DNA of 64,000 nucleotides, from positions 1,134,188-1,198,187 of the forward strand of contig NZ_JACVOK010000001.1 in the NCBI RefSeq assembly GCF_018882465.1, read 5' to 3'. The notes below the pieces were generated by a model. It was not told the origin of the DNA, searched no databases, and saw nothing but the letters and a program-made list of their open reading frames with translations. The stretch is from Polynucleobacter sp. 73C-SIWE (GTDB taxonomy: Bacteria; Pseudomonadota; Gammaproteobacteria; Burkholderiales; Burkholderiaceae). The position numbers and the translations under genes are program-made. Positions 1 to 6,903 of the stretch are shown here, piece by piece (position 1 is the stretch's first letter; each line of letters begins with the position of its first letter).

Positions 1-294
1 ATCATGAGCGGACTTAGTAAGCATTTTGGTGCGGACGCCAGCATTGACGATAAAGAGAAAAAAGAAATCAGTGCTTGGTTAAAGAAAAATGCCGCCACTA
101 AGCAAAAATATAACGTGTTAGCACCAGATAATCGCATTACTAAAACACCATGGTTTATTCGTGAACATGACGAGATCAAGTCTGATGTTTGGAAAAGAGT
201 TGGTATCAAAAGTCCGGCTAATTGCGGGGCCTGTCATATTAATGCGACTGAGGGCATCTTCAGCGAAAAGAATATTTCAATACCCGCTAAATGA
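1..294 (+). CDS. Dihaem cytochrome c (DHC family), 3' part only
   Basis: C-terminal about 97 residues of a small periplasmic cytochrome; the reading frame is open at base 1, so the true start lies upstream and the internal Met at base 4 is not a start. The second haem site CGACH is near residue 76, preceded by a DHC-like segment (WFIREHDEI, then VGIKSPANCGACH). Members of this family normally carry a first CxxCH nearer the N-terminus, which here would be outside the window. The stop overlaps the start of the cytochrome b gene by four bases (ATGA), so the two are translationally coupled and probably form a membrane b/soluble c electron-transfer pair. Family call is by motif recognition; the physiological donor and acceptor are not visible. 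Confidence 0.75.
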   Translation: MMSGLSKHFGADASIDDKEKKEISAWLKKNAATKQKYNVLAPDNRITKTPWFIREHDEIKSDVWKRVGIKSPANCGACHINATEGIFSEKNISIPAK

Positions 295-929
295 TTAATA
301 AGACAACAATTTTGGTATGGGATGTACCGACCCGGGTTTTTCATTGGCTTTTAGTGGTTTGCTTTGCTGGCGCTTGGCTTACTGCAGAGAGTGAGCGCCT
401 CCAAATGATCCACTATGCATTTGGATATTCTGCGTGTGCATTAATTCTCTTTAGGGTTGTGTGGGGTTTTGTTGGCACAAGGTACGCGCGCTTTACCCAA
501 TTTGTTAAGGGCCCAGCAGAAATGTGGAAACACGCTAAGACATTACTGGGCAACCATCAAGATGCGAACCCCGGACATAATCCCTTAGGCGGCATTGTGA
601 TGGTTGGTCTAATGCTACTGATTTTATTGATAGGTCTCACCGGCTACCTCAGTGTGAAGGAGTCTTTGGGGGATTTGATGAGTGAGGCACATGAGGCGAT
701 ATCAAGCCTAGCCTTAGCAGTAGTTGCGATTCACGTTGCTGCTGCCATCATGATGAGCTTTCTACAAAAAGAGAATTTGGTGAAAGCAATGGTAGATGGA
801 AAAAAACAGGGGTTACCTGATCAGGGTATTCGATATCCACAGTATGTAGTTGGAGGCTTACTAATACTGGCTTCGGGATACATTTTTTATTTGGTTATTA
901 GCGGTTCTTTGCCAGGCCTTACGCAATAG
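291..929 (+). CDS. Cytochrome b561 / Ni-Fe-hydrogenase b-type membrane cytochrome
   Basis: A 212-residue integral membrane protein with four or five hydrophobic helices. The N-terminus VWDVPTRVFHWLLV is the typical start of the bacterial cytochrome b561 / HupC-like family, with a haem-ligand type His in FHW; further His residues lie in IHYAFGY, near HEAISS and in AIHVAAA, in line with two b haems in a four-helix bundle. It starts inside the stop of the dihaem cytochrome c gene (ATGA overlap), a known partnership in which the b cytochrome passes electrons from the quinone pool to the c-type partner. A terminator follows about 45 bases after the stop, so this closes the operon. Partner identity is supported by context only. 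Confidence 0.85.
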   Translation: MINKTTILVWDVPTRVFHWLLVVCFAGAWLTAESERLQMIHYAFGYSACALILFRVVWGFVGTRYARFTQFVKGPAEMWKHAKTLLGNHQDANPGHNPLGGIVMVGLMLLILLIGLTGYLSVKESLGDLMSEAHEAISSLALAVVAIHVAAAIMMSFLQKENLVKAMVDGKKQGLPDQGIRYPQYVVGGLLILASGYIFYLVISGSLPGLTQ

Positions 930-974
930 CATCCAAAAAAGACAATCATTTTCATGGGTATAAAACCTAAAAAG

Positions 975-1002
975 AAAAAGCCACCCGAGGTTGGCTTTTG
1001 TA
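975..1002. terminator. Bidirectional intrinsic terminator
   Basis: The arms AAAGCCA and TGGCTTT form a stem of seven or more pairs, with A-rich sequence on one side and a T-run on the other. It can end the cytochrome operon from the left and the DUF2252 gene, or a former tRNA gene, from the right. Confidence 0.65.
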
Positions 1003-1006
1003 TTGC

Positions 1007-1032
1007 TGGAGAGTCGGGCGGGATTCGAACTC
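1007..1032 (-). repeat. tRNA 3'-end remnant, near copy of the tRNA-Lys 3' end
   Basis: On the minus strand these 26 bases read as a T-arm, acceptor 3' strand and CCA end of a tRNA. They match bases 2513-2538, the 3' end of tRNA-Lys, at 23 of 26 positions and in the same orientation. There is no D-arm or anticodon arm on the upstream side: the DUF2252 stop codon is only 10 bases away. It sits directly before a terminator, where a tRNA 3' end would be expected. It is either the 3' scar of an insertion at a tRNA or a decayed tRNA gene. Confidence 0.7.
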
Positions 1033-1041
1033 ATGCTTTAG

Positions 1042-2448
1042 CTAAAAGTTTTCAGTTGCACAAGAGATCTTTCCAGATTTAATCGCTCTTAAAAATGTGG
1101 CATAGTCGGCCTCATTTTGTTTGCTATAAGCAATCGCAAACTTTACTAGAGCATCATCTAGGGCTTCGCTTTTTCCACAGTAGCCAGCCAGAACGGCAGG
1201 ATCTCCTGAACGGGCGTGGGCATTGGCTAATGCCCATCCAAAGAGTTTTGCAAAATCAGGAAATACTTCAGTGTTGATACCATCTCCACCAACTGAAATT
1301 CCACCCTTCATATCGCGTAACTGCCGAACATAGAAATCTGATTCTGCTGATTTGCCAAAACCTAAAAAGAGATCAGGGGCTCCCTGAATTAGGCATTGCC
1401 CATGGACAACGCGCTCCCCCTCTGACTTAAATTTTGAATTGGGAAAAAATGATGCAAGTACAGATTTTTGAGCCTCTTTTGTTTGGAGGAAAAGCGGATC
1501 GTTTTTATCGAGTCCCTCAAAATACATTACCCAGCAACCGGTTCCTACGCTACCAACCCCAACAACTTTTCTTGCCCAATCAATCCATTTGTAGCGCGCT
1601 AATAAATGTTTGCGATCTGGTGGTAGAGACTGAATGTAGGAATTAAGACCTTCGTCATTTAGCTTTGTAATACTTCTTCCATGAGGTGAAAATTCGGGAT
1701 GCTCTATAAGCGGAGGGTTATTAATGAGTCGAATTCCTGCTTCGGTTATTTCTGTTAATTTCCCGAGAATACCGTGACCGCTATTTTTCCGCGCTTTATC
1801 TAGTAATTCCTTTAAATATTGTTGGCTTGCTGGTGCTGCATTTTTCGCTGCAATACTTTTCAGTGATTTTTCATCAATATAGGTACGCTTTAAATCAATG
1901 TATGGCATAGAGGCATATTGGCGTAGATTAATTCGATATGCTCTAGCGATATTCCGTACTAATTCTTCACCATAAGTCTGATCTTGACCAAGCAATTGGG
2001 AGGCAATCATGGCACTGGCTGCAAGGCGCTTTAAATCCCAGTCAAAGTTACCCGGTAGAGTTTCATCGAAATCATTAATTCCAAAGACTAGTTGGTGCTC
2101 TGTAGTCGAAAAGAATCCAAAATTGCTAACATGCATATCCCCACATAATTGAACCTCAATAGAGGGGCTTGGTAGTTTGGCTAAGTCTTGGGCCATGCAC
2201 GCAGCACCGCCTCTAAAAAAGGCAAAGGGATCGACCGCCATTCGAGCATGGCGAATTGGGACGTAATCTGGGATTCTGGTTTTTGCTTGAGCAAGTAAAA
2301 TCTCAATTGGTTCTTGGCGCTTACTTTTTACAGTAAATTCTCCAATTGAGGATCGATTGATCTCTTTGCGAATCGACTTTCCTAAATCAAGCCGCTCTTG
2401 CAGGCTTGGATTTCTTGCGAGAAAGTAATCGTATAGTTTGCTAGTCAT
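1042..2448 (-). CDS. DUF2252 family protein
   Basis: A 468-residue soluble protein of the DUF2252 family, recognised by the early RMAVDPFAFFRGGAACMA block, then LCGDMHVSNFGFFS and GINDFDETLPGNFDWDLKRL. The GDxHxxNFG and NDFDE blocks recall the catalytic HxDxxxxN and metal-binding D of the aminoglycoside-phosphotransferase/protein-kinase-like fold, so a phosphotransferase role has been suggested for the family, but no function is established. No signal peptide or membrane helix is evident. It stands alone between a tRNA-Lys gene upstream and a tRNA 3' remnant downstream, both on the same strand, which raises the possibility that it arrived as a small insertion. The ATG at 2448 gives a full-length protein. 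Confidence 0.85.
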   Translation of the reverse strand: MTSKLYDYFLARNPSLQERLDLGKSIRKEINRSSIGEFTVKSKRQEPIEILLAQAKTRIPDYVPIRHARMAVDPFAFFRGGAACMAQDLAKLPSPSIEVQLCGDMHVSNFGFFSTTEHQLVFGINDFDETLPGNFDWDLKRLAASAMIASQLLGQDQTYGEELVRNIARAYRINLRQYASMPYIDLKRTYIDEKSLKSIAAKNAAPASQQYLKELLDKARKNSGHGILGKLTEITEAGIRLINNPPLIEHPEFSPHGRSITKLNDEGLNSYIQSLPPDRKHLLARYKWIDWARKVVGVGSVGTGCWVMYFEGLDKNDPLFLQTKEAQKSVLASFFPNSKFKSEGERVVHGQCLIQGAPDLFLGFGKSAESDFYVRQLRDMKGGISVGGDGINTEVFPDFAKLFGWALANAHARSGDPAVLAGYCGKSEALDDALVKFAIAYSKQNEADYATFLRAIKSGKISCATENF

Positions 2449-2477
2449 GTCAATATGATCTCATAGACATTGAGCAT

Positions 2478-2503
2478 TAAAAAAGCCCCGCAGAGCGAGG
2501 CTT
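2478..2503 (-). terminator. Intrinsic terminator after tRNA-Lys
   Basis: On the minus strand the arms AAGCCTCGC and GCGGGGCTT fold into a stem with one mismatch and a three-base loop, followed by a run of T. It lies about 10 bases beyond the CCA end of tRNA-Lys and before the DUF2252 start. Confidence 0.8.
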
Positions 2504-2512
2504 AGTGATGCT

Positions 2513-2588
2513 TGGTGGGTCGGGCGAGATTCGAACTCGCGACCAACGGATTAAAAGTCCGCTGCTCTACCGACTGAGCTACCGACCC
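2513..2588 (-). tRNA. tRNA-Lys (anticodon UUU)
   Basis: A 76-base tRNA on the minus strand. The acceptor stem is GGGTCGG/CCGACCC, discriminator A, and the CCA tail is encoded. The D-arm is GCTC..GAGC, the anticodon stem GCGGA/TCCGT with loop CTTTTAA gives anticodon TTT (Lys), and the T-arm GCGAG TTCGAAT CTCGC is complete. An intrinsic terminator follows and a TATAAT-like box lies 12 bases upstream. Confidence 0.97.
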
Positions 2589-2600
2589 GGTAAAACAGAA

Positions 2601-2606
2601 ATTATA
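2601..2606 (-). promoter_or_regulatory. Probable -10 box of the tRNA-Lys promoter
   Basis: The minus strand reads TATAAT here, 12 bases upstream of the mature tRNA 5' end, the expected distance for a sigma70 -10 element. No convincing -35 box stands 16-18 bases further upstream, so the call rests on the -10 match and position. Confidence 0.45.
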
Positions 2607-2674
2607 GCAAGAAGTTTGTAGCTGCTCCTGGGGTCTAGGCCGTCTGCCCGTAAGCCCTTGTACTTACAAGTACG

Positions 2675-4021
2675 TTATGAGTTAACCCGTCTGGCCACTG
2701 GTGGGTTTTTGGAAAAATACTCCTTAATTCCTCTCAAAATAGCCTCTGCAATACGATCCTGATAGTTCTCATCATTCAATCTGGCTTCTTCTTGTGGATT
2801 GCTGATAAAAGCAGTTTCTACCAAGATCGAAGGGATGTCTGGGGCCTTCAAAACAGCAAAGCTGGCTTGTTCAACCTTTGTCTTATGCAGAGGTGCAAAA
2901 CCTCCAATTTGTTTCAGAATAGATTGACCCACTTGCATGGAGTCTTTGATTTGAGCGGTTGTCGACATATCGAGAAGTAGGTTCGCCACCTGACGATCTT
3001 GAGTCTTAATATTGATGCCACCAATGAGGTCCGAAGCATTTTCTTTATTGGCCATCCAACGGGCCATTGAACTACTTGCACCCATTTGGGAGAGTGCAAA
3101 TACGGATGCACCTTTGGCTCTAGGCTCAATAAAGGCATCTGCATGAATCGATACAAATAAATCCGCTTCAACACGCCTGGCTTTTTGAACCCTGACATGC
3201 AGTGGTACGAAGTAATCACCGTCTCTGGTCAAGTAGGGGCGCATATACGCCTCGCTCTCAATCTTTTCTTTGAGTCTTCTTGCAATTGAGAGCACGACAT
3301 TCTTTTCTCTAGATCCTGCAGCTCCAATAGCTCCCGGATCTTCACCGCCATGTCCAGGATCAATCGCAATCGTGATTAATCGTTTGTATTTGGCGGGCGC
3401 TGGAATCTCTTTTGTTTCTGGAATGGCTTGCGCTACTGGTGTTGAAGGTGCTTTTGCTGCTTCTTTATCTTTCTTGGTTGCAAACTGTGCAATTAGATCA
3501 ATCTCTTCATTGGCTTTTTCAAGCGCAATTTCTTTTTTAGCACTACTTCTCACCAAAGCCATCAGTGGATCTAGTGGAGTTGTAGGGTAAAGATCAAACA
3601 CCATGCGGTAGTTGTATTCAGCAACAGGATCGAGTGTGAAGAGTTGTGGCTTGATGGGTTCTTTTAAGTCAAATACCAAACGCACAATCCCCGGTTGAAA
3701 TTGCCCGACCCGAATCTGCGATACATAAGGATCATTAGGCTTAACTTTAGCCACCAAGTCCTTCAGCGTTGGGTTCAGCTCTAAGCCCTGCACATCAACC
3801 ACTAATCGATCTGGATTGGTGAGGATCTGCTGTGTAATCGGTAGTGGGGTGTCAGACTCTAAAGTAATACGGGTGTAATCCTCTGAGGGCCAAATACGAA
3901 CACCCAATATCTTGGCGCCCCAAGCGATATCAATCTCAGTAAGAAGGAGGGCAAAGCTCAAGAACTTGACTGAAGTCTTGAGATGCTGGCGTCTAGAGAG
4001 ATTAGTTTTTTTACTACTCAT
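2675..4021 (-). CDS. amiC: N-acetylmuramoyl-L-alanine amidase (AmiC-like, AMIN + Amidase_3)
   Basis: A 448-residue periplasmic zinc amidase that cuts the amide between MurNAc and the stem peptide to split daughter cells. The N-terminus carries a twin-arginine signal (SRRQHLK, then a hydrophobic stretch), matching the Tat export of E. coli AmiA and AmiC. An AMIN septal-targeting domain spans about residues 36-145, followed by an Ala/Glu/Lys-rich linker. The Amidase_3 domain starts near 215 with IDPGHGGEDPGA (zinc His), then the Glu of SREKNV, the His of SIHADAF and the catalytic Glu of LVETAFISN. It is four bases downstream of tsaE on the same strand; tsaE-amiC is a common proteobacterial pair. 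Confidence 0.95.
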   Translation of the reverse strand: MSSKKTNLSRRQHLKTSVKFLSFALLLTEIDIAWGAKILGVRIWPSEDYTRITLESDTPLPITQQILTNPDRLVVDVQGLELNPTLKDLVAKVKPNDPYVSQIRVGQFQPGIVRLVFDLKEPIKPQLFTLDPVAEYNYRMVFDLYPTTPLDPLMALVRSSAKKEIALEKANEEIDLIAQFATKKDKEAAKAPSTPVAQAIPETKEIPAPAKYKRLITIAIDPGHGGEDPGAIGAAGSREKNVVLSIARRLKEKIESEAYMRPYLTRDGDYFVPLHVRVQKARRVEADLFVSIHADAFIEPRAKGASVFALSQMGASSSMARWMANKENASDLIGGINIKTQDRQVANLLLDMSTTAQIKDSMQVGQSILKQIGGFAPLHKTKVEQASFAVLKAPDIPSILVETAFISNPQEEARLNDENYQDRIAEAILRGIKEYFSKNPPVARRVNS

Positions 4022-4025
4022 ATAT

Positions 4026-4571
4026 TTAGTTGGGCGCTACCTGAATGATATCCACTACTTTTTTGCCTTGCTCAGAAAATGCACTGATATGAATAACGCG
4101 TTCATTTTCATCTTCGCCAGCCGTTAACTCAATCTGAATATCAAATGCGGGTAGAGTGCCCTCAGCCTTTTCTGGCCACTCGATTAAGCAAAATCCCGGC
4201 ACATCAAAATATTCTGCAAATCCTGCTTCTTGCCATTCCAATGGATCGCGCATTCTGTAGAGATCAAAGTGATGCGCAGTAAAAGTTTGTTGATGGCTTT
4301 GGAGTTCGTAGGGCTCGCATAAGGTGTAGGTAGGACTCTTTACTTTTCCTGCATAGCCTAAGCCTTGAATCAAATGTCTGGCAAAAGTCGTTTTACCTGC
4401 TCCTAGGTCGCCTTCTAAAGAGATGTTGAGGTGAGCTGCTGGCGATTGTCCAAGCCATTTCTGTATGGAGGCGGCAAGATGCTGGGCTAGGGACGCAGTT
4501 TCTGCTTCCTGCCTACAATATTGCTTAAGCGATGCTTTGGGAGATGCCTGAGGCATCTGATTTCCGGTCAT
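4026..4571 (-). CDS. tsaE: tRNA threonylcarbamoyladenosine biosynthesis ATPase TsaE
   Basis: A 181-residue cytoplasmic P-loop protein that works with TsaB and TsaD in making t6A at position 37 of ANN-decoding tRNAs. The Walker A motif is GDLGAGKTTFARHLIQGLG near residue 55, followed by VKSPTYTL (the switch Thr), HHFDLYR, the DPLEWQEAGFAEYF segment and LIEWPEKAEG, all hallmarks of TsaE. It is somewhat longer than E. coli TsaE because of an N-terminal extension of about 25 residues; the Met at residue 6 is an alternative start. It leads a two-gene operon with amiC and is divergent from queG, 37 bases away. Confidence 0.95.
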   Translation of the reverse strand: MTGNQMPQASPKASLKQYCRQEAETASLAQHLAASIQKWLGQSPAAHLNISLEGDLGAGKTTFARHLIQGLGYAGKVKSPTYTLCEPYELQSHQQTFTAHHFDLYRMRDPLEWQEAGFAEYFDVPGFCLIEWPEKAEGTLPAFDIQIELTAGEDENERVIHISAFSEQGKKVVDIIQVAPN

Positions 4572-4608
4572 TGTCCTAGTTTATTCAATTATTGCGCTAC
4601 ATTCTGTA

Positions 4609-5712
4609 TTGCCTATGTCTTTATCTACAAACTCTAAGTCTCTAGATCAGCCCAAGCTTCGCGCTTGGCTGGGGGAGCAGGCTGAGAGCTTGGGTTTTGA
4701 TGGCTTACGCATTACTGATACCCACCTAGGTCCTGCCTCTGAGCGTTTGCAAGAATGGCTAGCAGAAGGGCGTCATGGCCATATGGAATATATGCAACGC
4801 CATGCAGACTTACGCACCAATCCTCAGTTACTAGTTCCAGGCACAGTACGGGTCATTTGCGTCTCGATGAATTACCTCCCACCCGAAAGTGATTTTGATG
4901 CTGAGTGGCAGCGATTGGAAGATCCTTCTCAAGCAGTAGTCTCGATGTATGCGCGTGGGCGTGATTATCACAAAGTACTCCGCAATCGTTTGCAAGAATT
5001 TGCTAAAGCTATTGAGGAAAAGATTGGTACTTTTGGCTATCGCGTCTTTACAGATTCAGCGCCTTTGATGGAAGTAGAGCTTGCTCGTAAAGCAGGCTTA
5101 GGCTGGCGCGGCAAACATACGCTCTTACTCAACCGAGAATCTGGCTCTACCTTTTTCTTGGGCGAGATCTTGGTGGACGTGCCATTACCAATTGATCAAG
5201 AGCAGGAAGAGCATTGCGGCACCTGCCAATCCTGTATTGATATCTGTCCAACCCAAGCCATTACTGCCCCTTATCAATTAGATGCCCGACGGTGTATTTC
5301 TTACCTCACCATTGAAAACCCAGAGGCAATTCCGATTGAGTTTCGAAGTGCAATGGGTAATCGTGTTTATGGTTGCGATGATTGCCAATTGATTTGCCCA
5401 TGGAATAAATTTGCCAAGCGCTCAGAGTTACCAGACTTCGCTCAGCGTCATGGCTTAGGTCAGGCCAGCCTCTTGCATCTATGGTCATGGACTGAGTCAG
5501 AGTTTGAGCAGCGCCATGAAGGTAGTGCTATTCGGAGAATTGGCTATAGTCGTTGGCGGCGTAATCTGGCGGTAGCCATGGGTAATGCGCTGGCAAACCC
5601 CAAAACAGATGTAGCTGATAAGAGTCTTATTCATCAGGCTTTAAGTGGTGCATTAAATTCCGCCGATTCTTTAGTGGCTGAACATATTGAGTGGGCTCTA
5701 AAGACTCACTAA
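4609..5712 (+). CDS. queG: Epoxyqueuosine reductase QueG
   Basis: A 367-residue cytoplasmic cobalamin- and Fe-S-dependent enzyme for the last step of queuosine synthesis, epoxyqueuosine to queuosine in tRNA. Visible features are the RYHxGRDYHKVLR-type block (here YARGRDYHKVLRN), DSAPLMEVELARKAGLGWRGKHT, and two 4Fe-4S clusters: CGTCQSCIDICP near residue 205 and CISYLTIE plus GCDDCQLICPWNK near 265. A C-terminal helical-repeat region ends the protein. The start could be the Met at 4609 or at 4615. It needs B12, which connects it loosely with the riboswitch-controlled B12 receptor at 42177-44132. Divergent from tsaE; AzlCD genes follow after 28 bases. Confidence 0.95.
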   Translation: MPMSLSTNSKSLDQPKLRAWLGEQAESLGFDGLRITDTHLGPASERLQEWLAEGRHGHMEYMQRHADLRTNPQLLVPGTVRVICVSMNYLPPESDFDAEWQRLEDPSQAVVSMYARGRDYHKVLRNRLQEFAKAIEEKIGTFGYRVFTDSAPLMEVELARKAGLGWRGKHTLLLNRESGSTFFLGEILVDVPLPIDQEQEEHCGTCQSCIDICPTQAITAPYQLDARRCISYLTIENPEAIPIEFRSAMGNRVYGCDDCQLICPWNKFAKRSELPDFAQRHGLGQASLLHLWSWTESEFEQRHEGSAIRRIGYSRWRRNLAVAMGNALANPKTDVADKSLIHQALSGALNSADSLVAEHIEWALKTH

Positions 5713-5740
5713 AGGCTTACGAAGAGCTTACAATTAAGTC

Positions 5741-6526
5741 ATGTCATCGTCCGAAAAGCCCTATATTGATTCTAGCGAAATCGCGATAGAGGGTTCGACG
5801 GCCGAGCGCTTTAAGAGCCCCAAAGACGCATTCTGGATAGGAATCAAAGACGCTGCTGGCGCGCCAGCGATGGTGCTCTTTGCCGGTATGGTGGGCTTTG
5901 GAGCAATGGGAAAGACCAATGGCTTTGATGTTTGGTTCACTACCTCCACTTCATTTTTGATGTTCGCCTTACCCGGACAGGTAGTCTTGCTCGAGATGGC
6001 CATTACTGGCTCATCTGTAATTGCAATTGCTTTAGCAGTCACCTTAACTTCCACCCGATTTATCACGATGACGGTGACACTCTTTCCGCAGTTTCATCAA
6101 AAAGATCGCAATCGCAGTTTATACGCTTCAGTCCATTTATTGGCGATGACTGCATGGGCAATCTCGATGAGAGAATTTCATGCGATCGAGACTAAGCACC
6201 GCCTAGCTTACTTTGTAGGCTTAGGTTTACTCTGCTGGTTGATTTCTATTCCGGGAACGATCTTAGGCTTTTACTTAGCAGGTATGGTGCCGCCAGCCGT
6301 GACCTTAGGCCTCGTTTTTATTAATCCACTCTTCTTCTTATTAACCTTTACTGAAGTCAAGCCTTGGATTAATCGTATTGCATTGATGTTGGGTTGTATC
6401 TTTGGCCCAATCTTTTTTATCGTTGATCGCGATACCAGCTTGCTCACATCAGGTCTTGTAGCAGGAACACTAGCTTACTTAATTGATCGCAAGTTCTTGC
6501 GTAAGAAGCCTGGAGTCATCGGATGA
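5741..6526 (+). CDS. azlC: AzlC-family branched-chain amino acid exporter, large subunit
   Basis: A 261-residue inner-membrane protein with about seven or eight hydrophobic helices. The segment GIKDAAGAPAMVLFAGMVGFGAMG followed by a second helix ending in PGQVVLLEM fits the AzlC family, which with AzlD exports branched-chain amino acids or analogues. A hydrophilic N-terminal tail of about 25 residues precedes the first helix. It overlaps the next gene by four bases (ATGA), typical of azlC-azlD pairs. It lies 28 bases after queG with no terminator between, so it may be co-transcribed. The substrate is inferred from family only. Confidence 0.88.
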   Translation: MSSSEKPYIDSSEIAIEGSTAERFKSPKDAFWIGIKDAAGAPAMVLFAGMVGFGAMGKTNGFDVWFTTSTSFLMFALPGQVVLLEMAITGSSVIAIALAVTLTSTRFITMTVTLFPQFHQKDRNRSLYASVHLLAMTAWAISMREFHAIETKHRLAYFVGLGLLCWLISIPGTILGFYLAGMVPPAVTLGLVFINPLFFLLTFTEVKPWINRIALMLGCIFGPIFFIVDRDTSLLTSGLVAGTLAYLIDRKFLRKKPGVIG

Positions 6527-6876
6527 TGAACACCATGGCAAATGCACTCTCTGGTTGGGGTTTATGGATTGCTTTGATTGGCGCTAGCCTCGGTACTTAC
6601 TTCTGTCGCGCAATTGGCGTACTACTTTCTAATAGCATCAATCAGGAAAGCGAGATCTTTCGTTGGTTGGCTGCCGTCACTTATGCAATGGTAGCTGCTT
6701 TAACCATTCGTTTGATTGTGATGCCCTTAGGCTTGATGGCAACCGTGCCTTTATGGATACGCATTCTGATTTGCAGCTTGGCAATTGGCGTCATGGTATC
6801 CAAACCCACCAAGCGATTGGTCCCAGCATTGCTAACTGGAACCTTGCTGATGGTGGGTTACGGCGTGATACGTTGA
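6523..6876 (+). CDS. azlD: AzlD-family small exporter subunit
   Basis: A 117-residue membrane protein with four hydrophobic helices, including TYFCRAIGVLLSNSI and FRWLAAVTYAMVAALTIRLIV, matching the small AzlD partner of AzlC. The start overlaps the azlC stop (ATGA), so translation is coupled. Met residues at positions 1, 2 and 5 are alternative starts. It faces the FAD/Fe-S dehydrogenase gene tail to tail across a small hairpin. Confidence 0.88.
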   Translation: MMNTMANALSGWGLWIALIGASLGTYFCRAIGVLLSNSINQESEIFRWLAAVTYAMVAALTIRLIVMPLGLMATVPLWIRILICSLAIGVMVSKPTKRLVPALLTGTLLMVGYGVIR

Positions 6877-6879
6877 TTC

Positions 6880-6898
6880 GCTAAAAATTTCTTTTAGC
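6880..6898. terminator. Weak bidirectional hairpin between convergent genes
   Basis: GCTAAAA and TTTTAGC form a seven-pair stem with a five-base loop in the 27-base gap between azlD and the FAD/Fe-S dehydrogenase gene. The stem is AT-rich, so it is at best a weak terminator for either direction. Confidence 0.5.
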
Positions 6899-6903
6899 TG
6901 TCT

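Noticed and set aside
2660..2673. Inverted repeat GTACTT-AC-AAGTAC near the end of amiC
   Set aside because: The two-base loop cannot form a stable RNA hairpin and no T-run follows; it is too short to call an operator without a second copy.
2914..3219. Frames antisense or out of frame inside amiC, and the many similar ones in other long genes
   Set aside because: They are shadows of genes with strong family motifs and show no protein pattern of their own.
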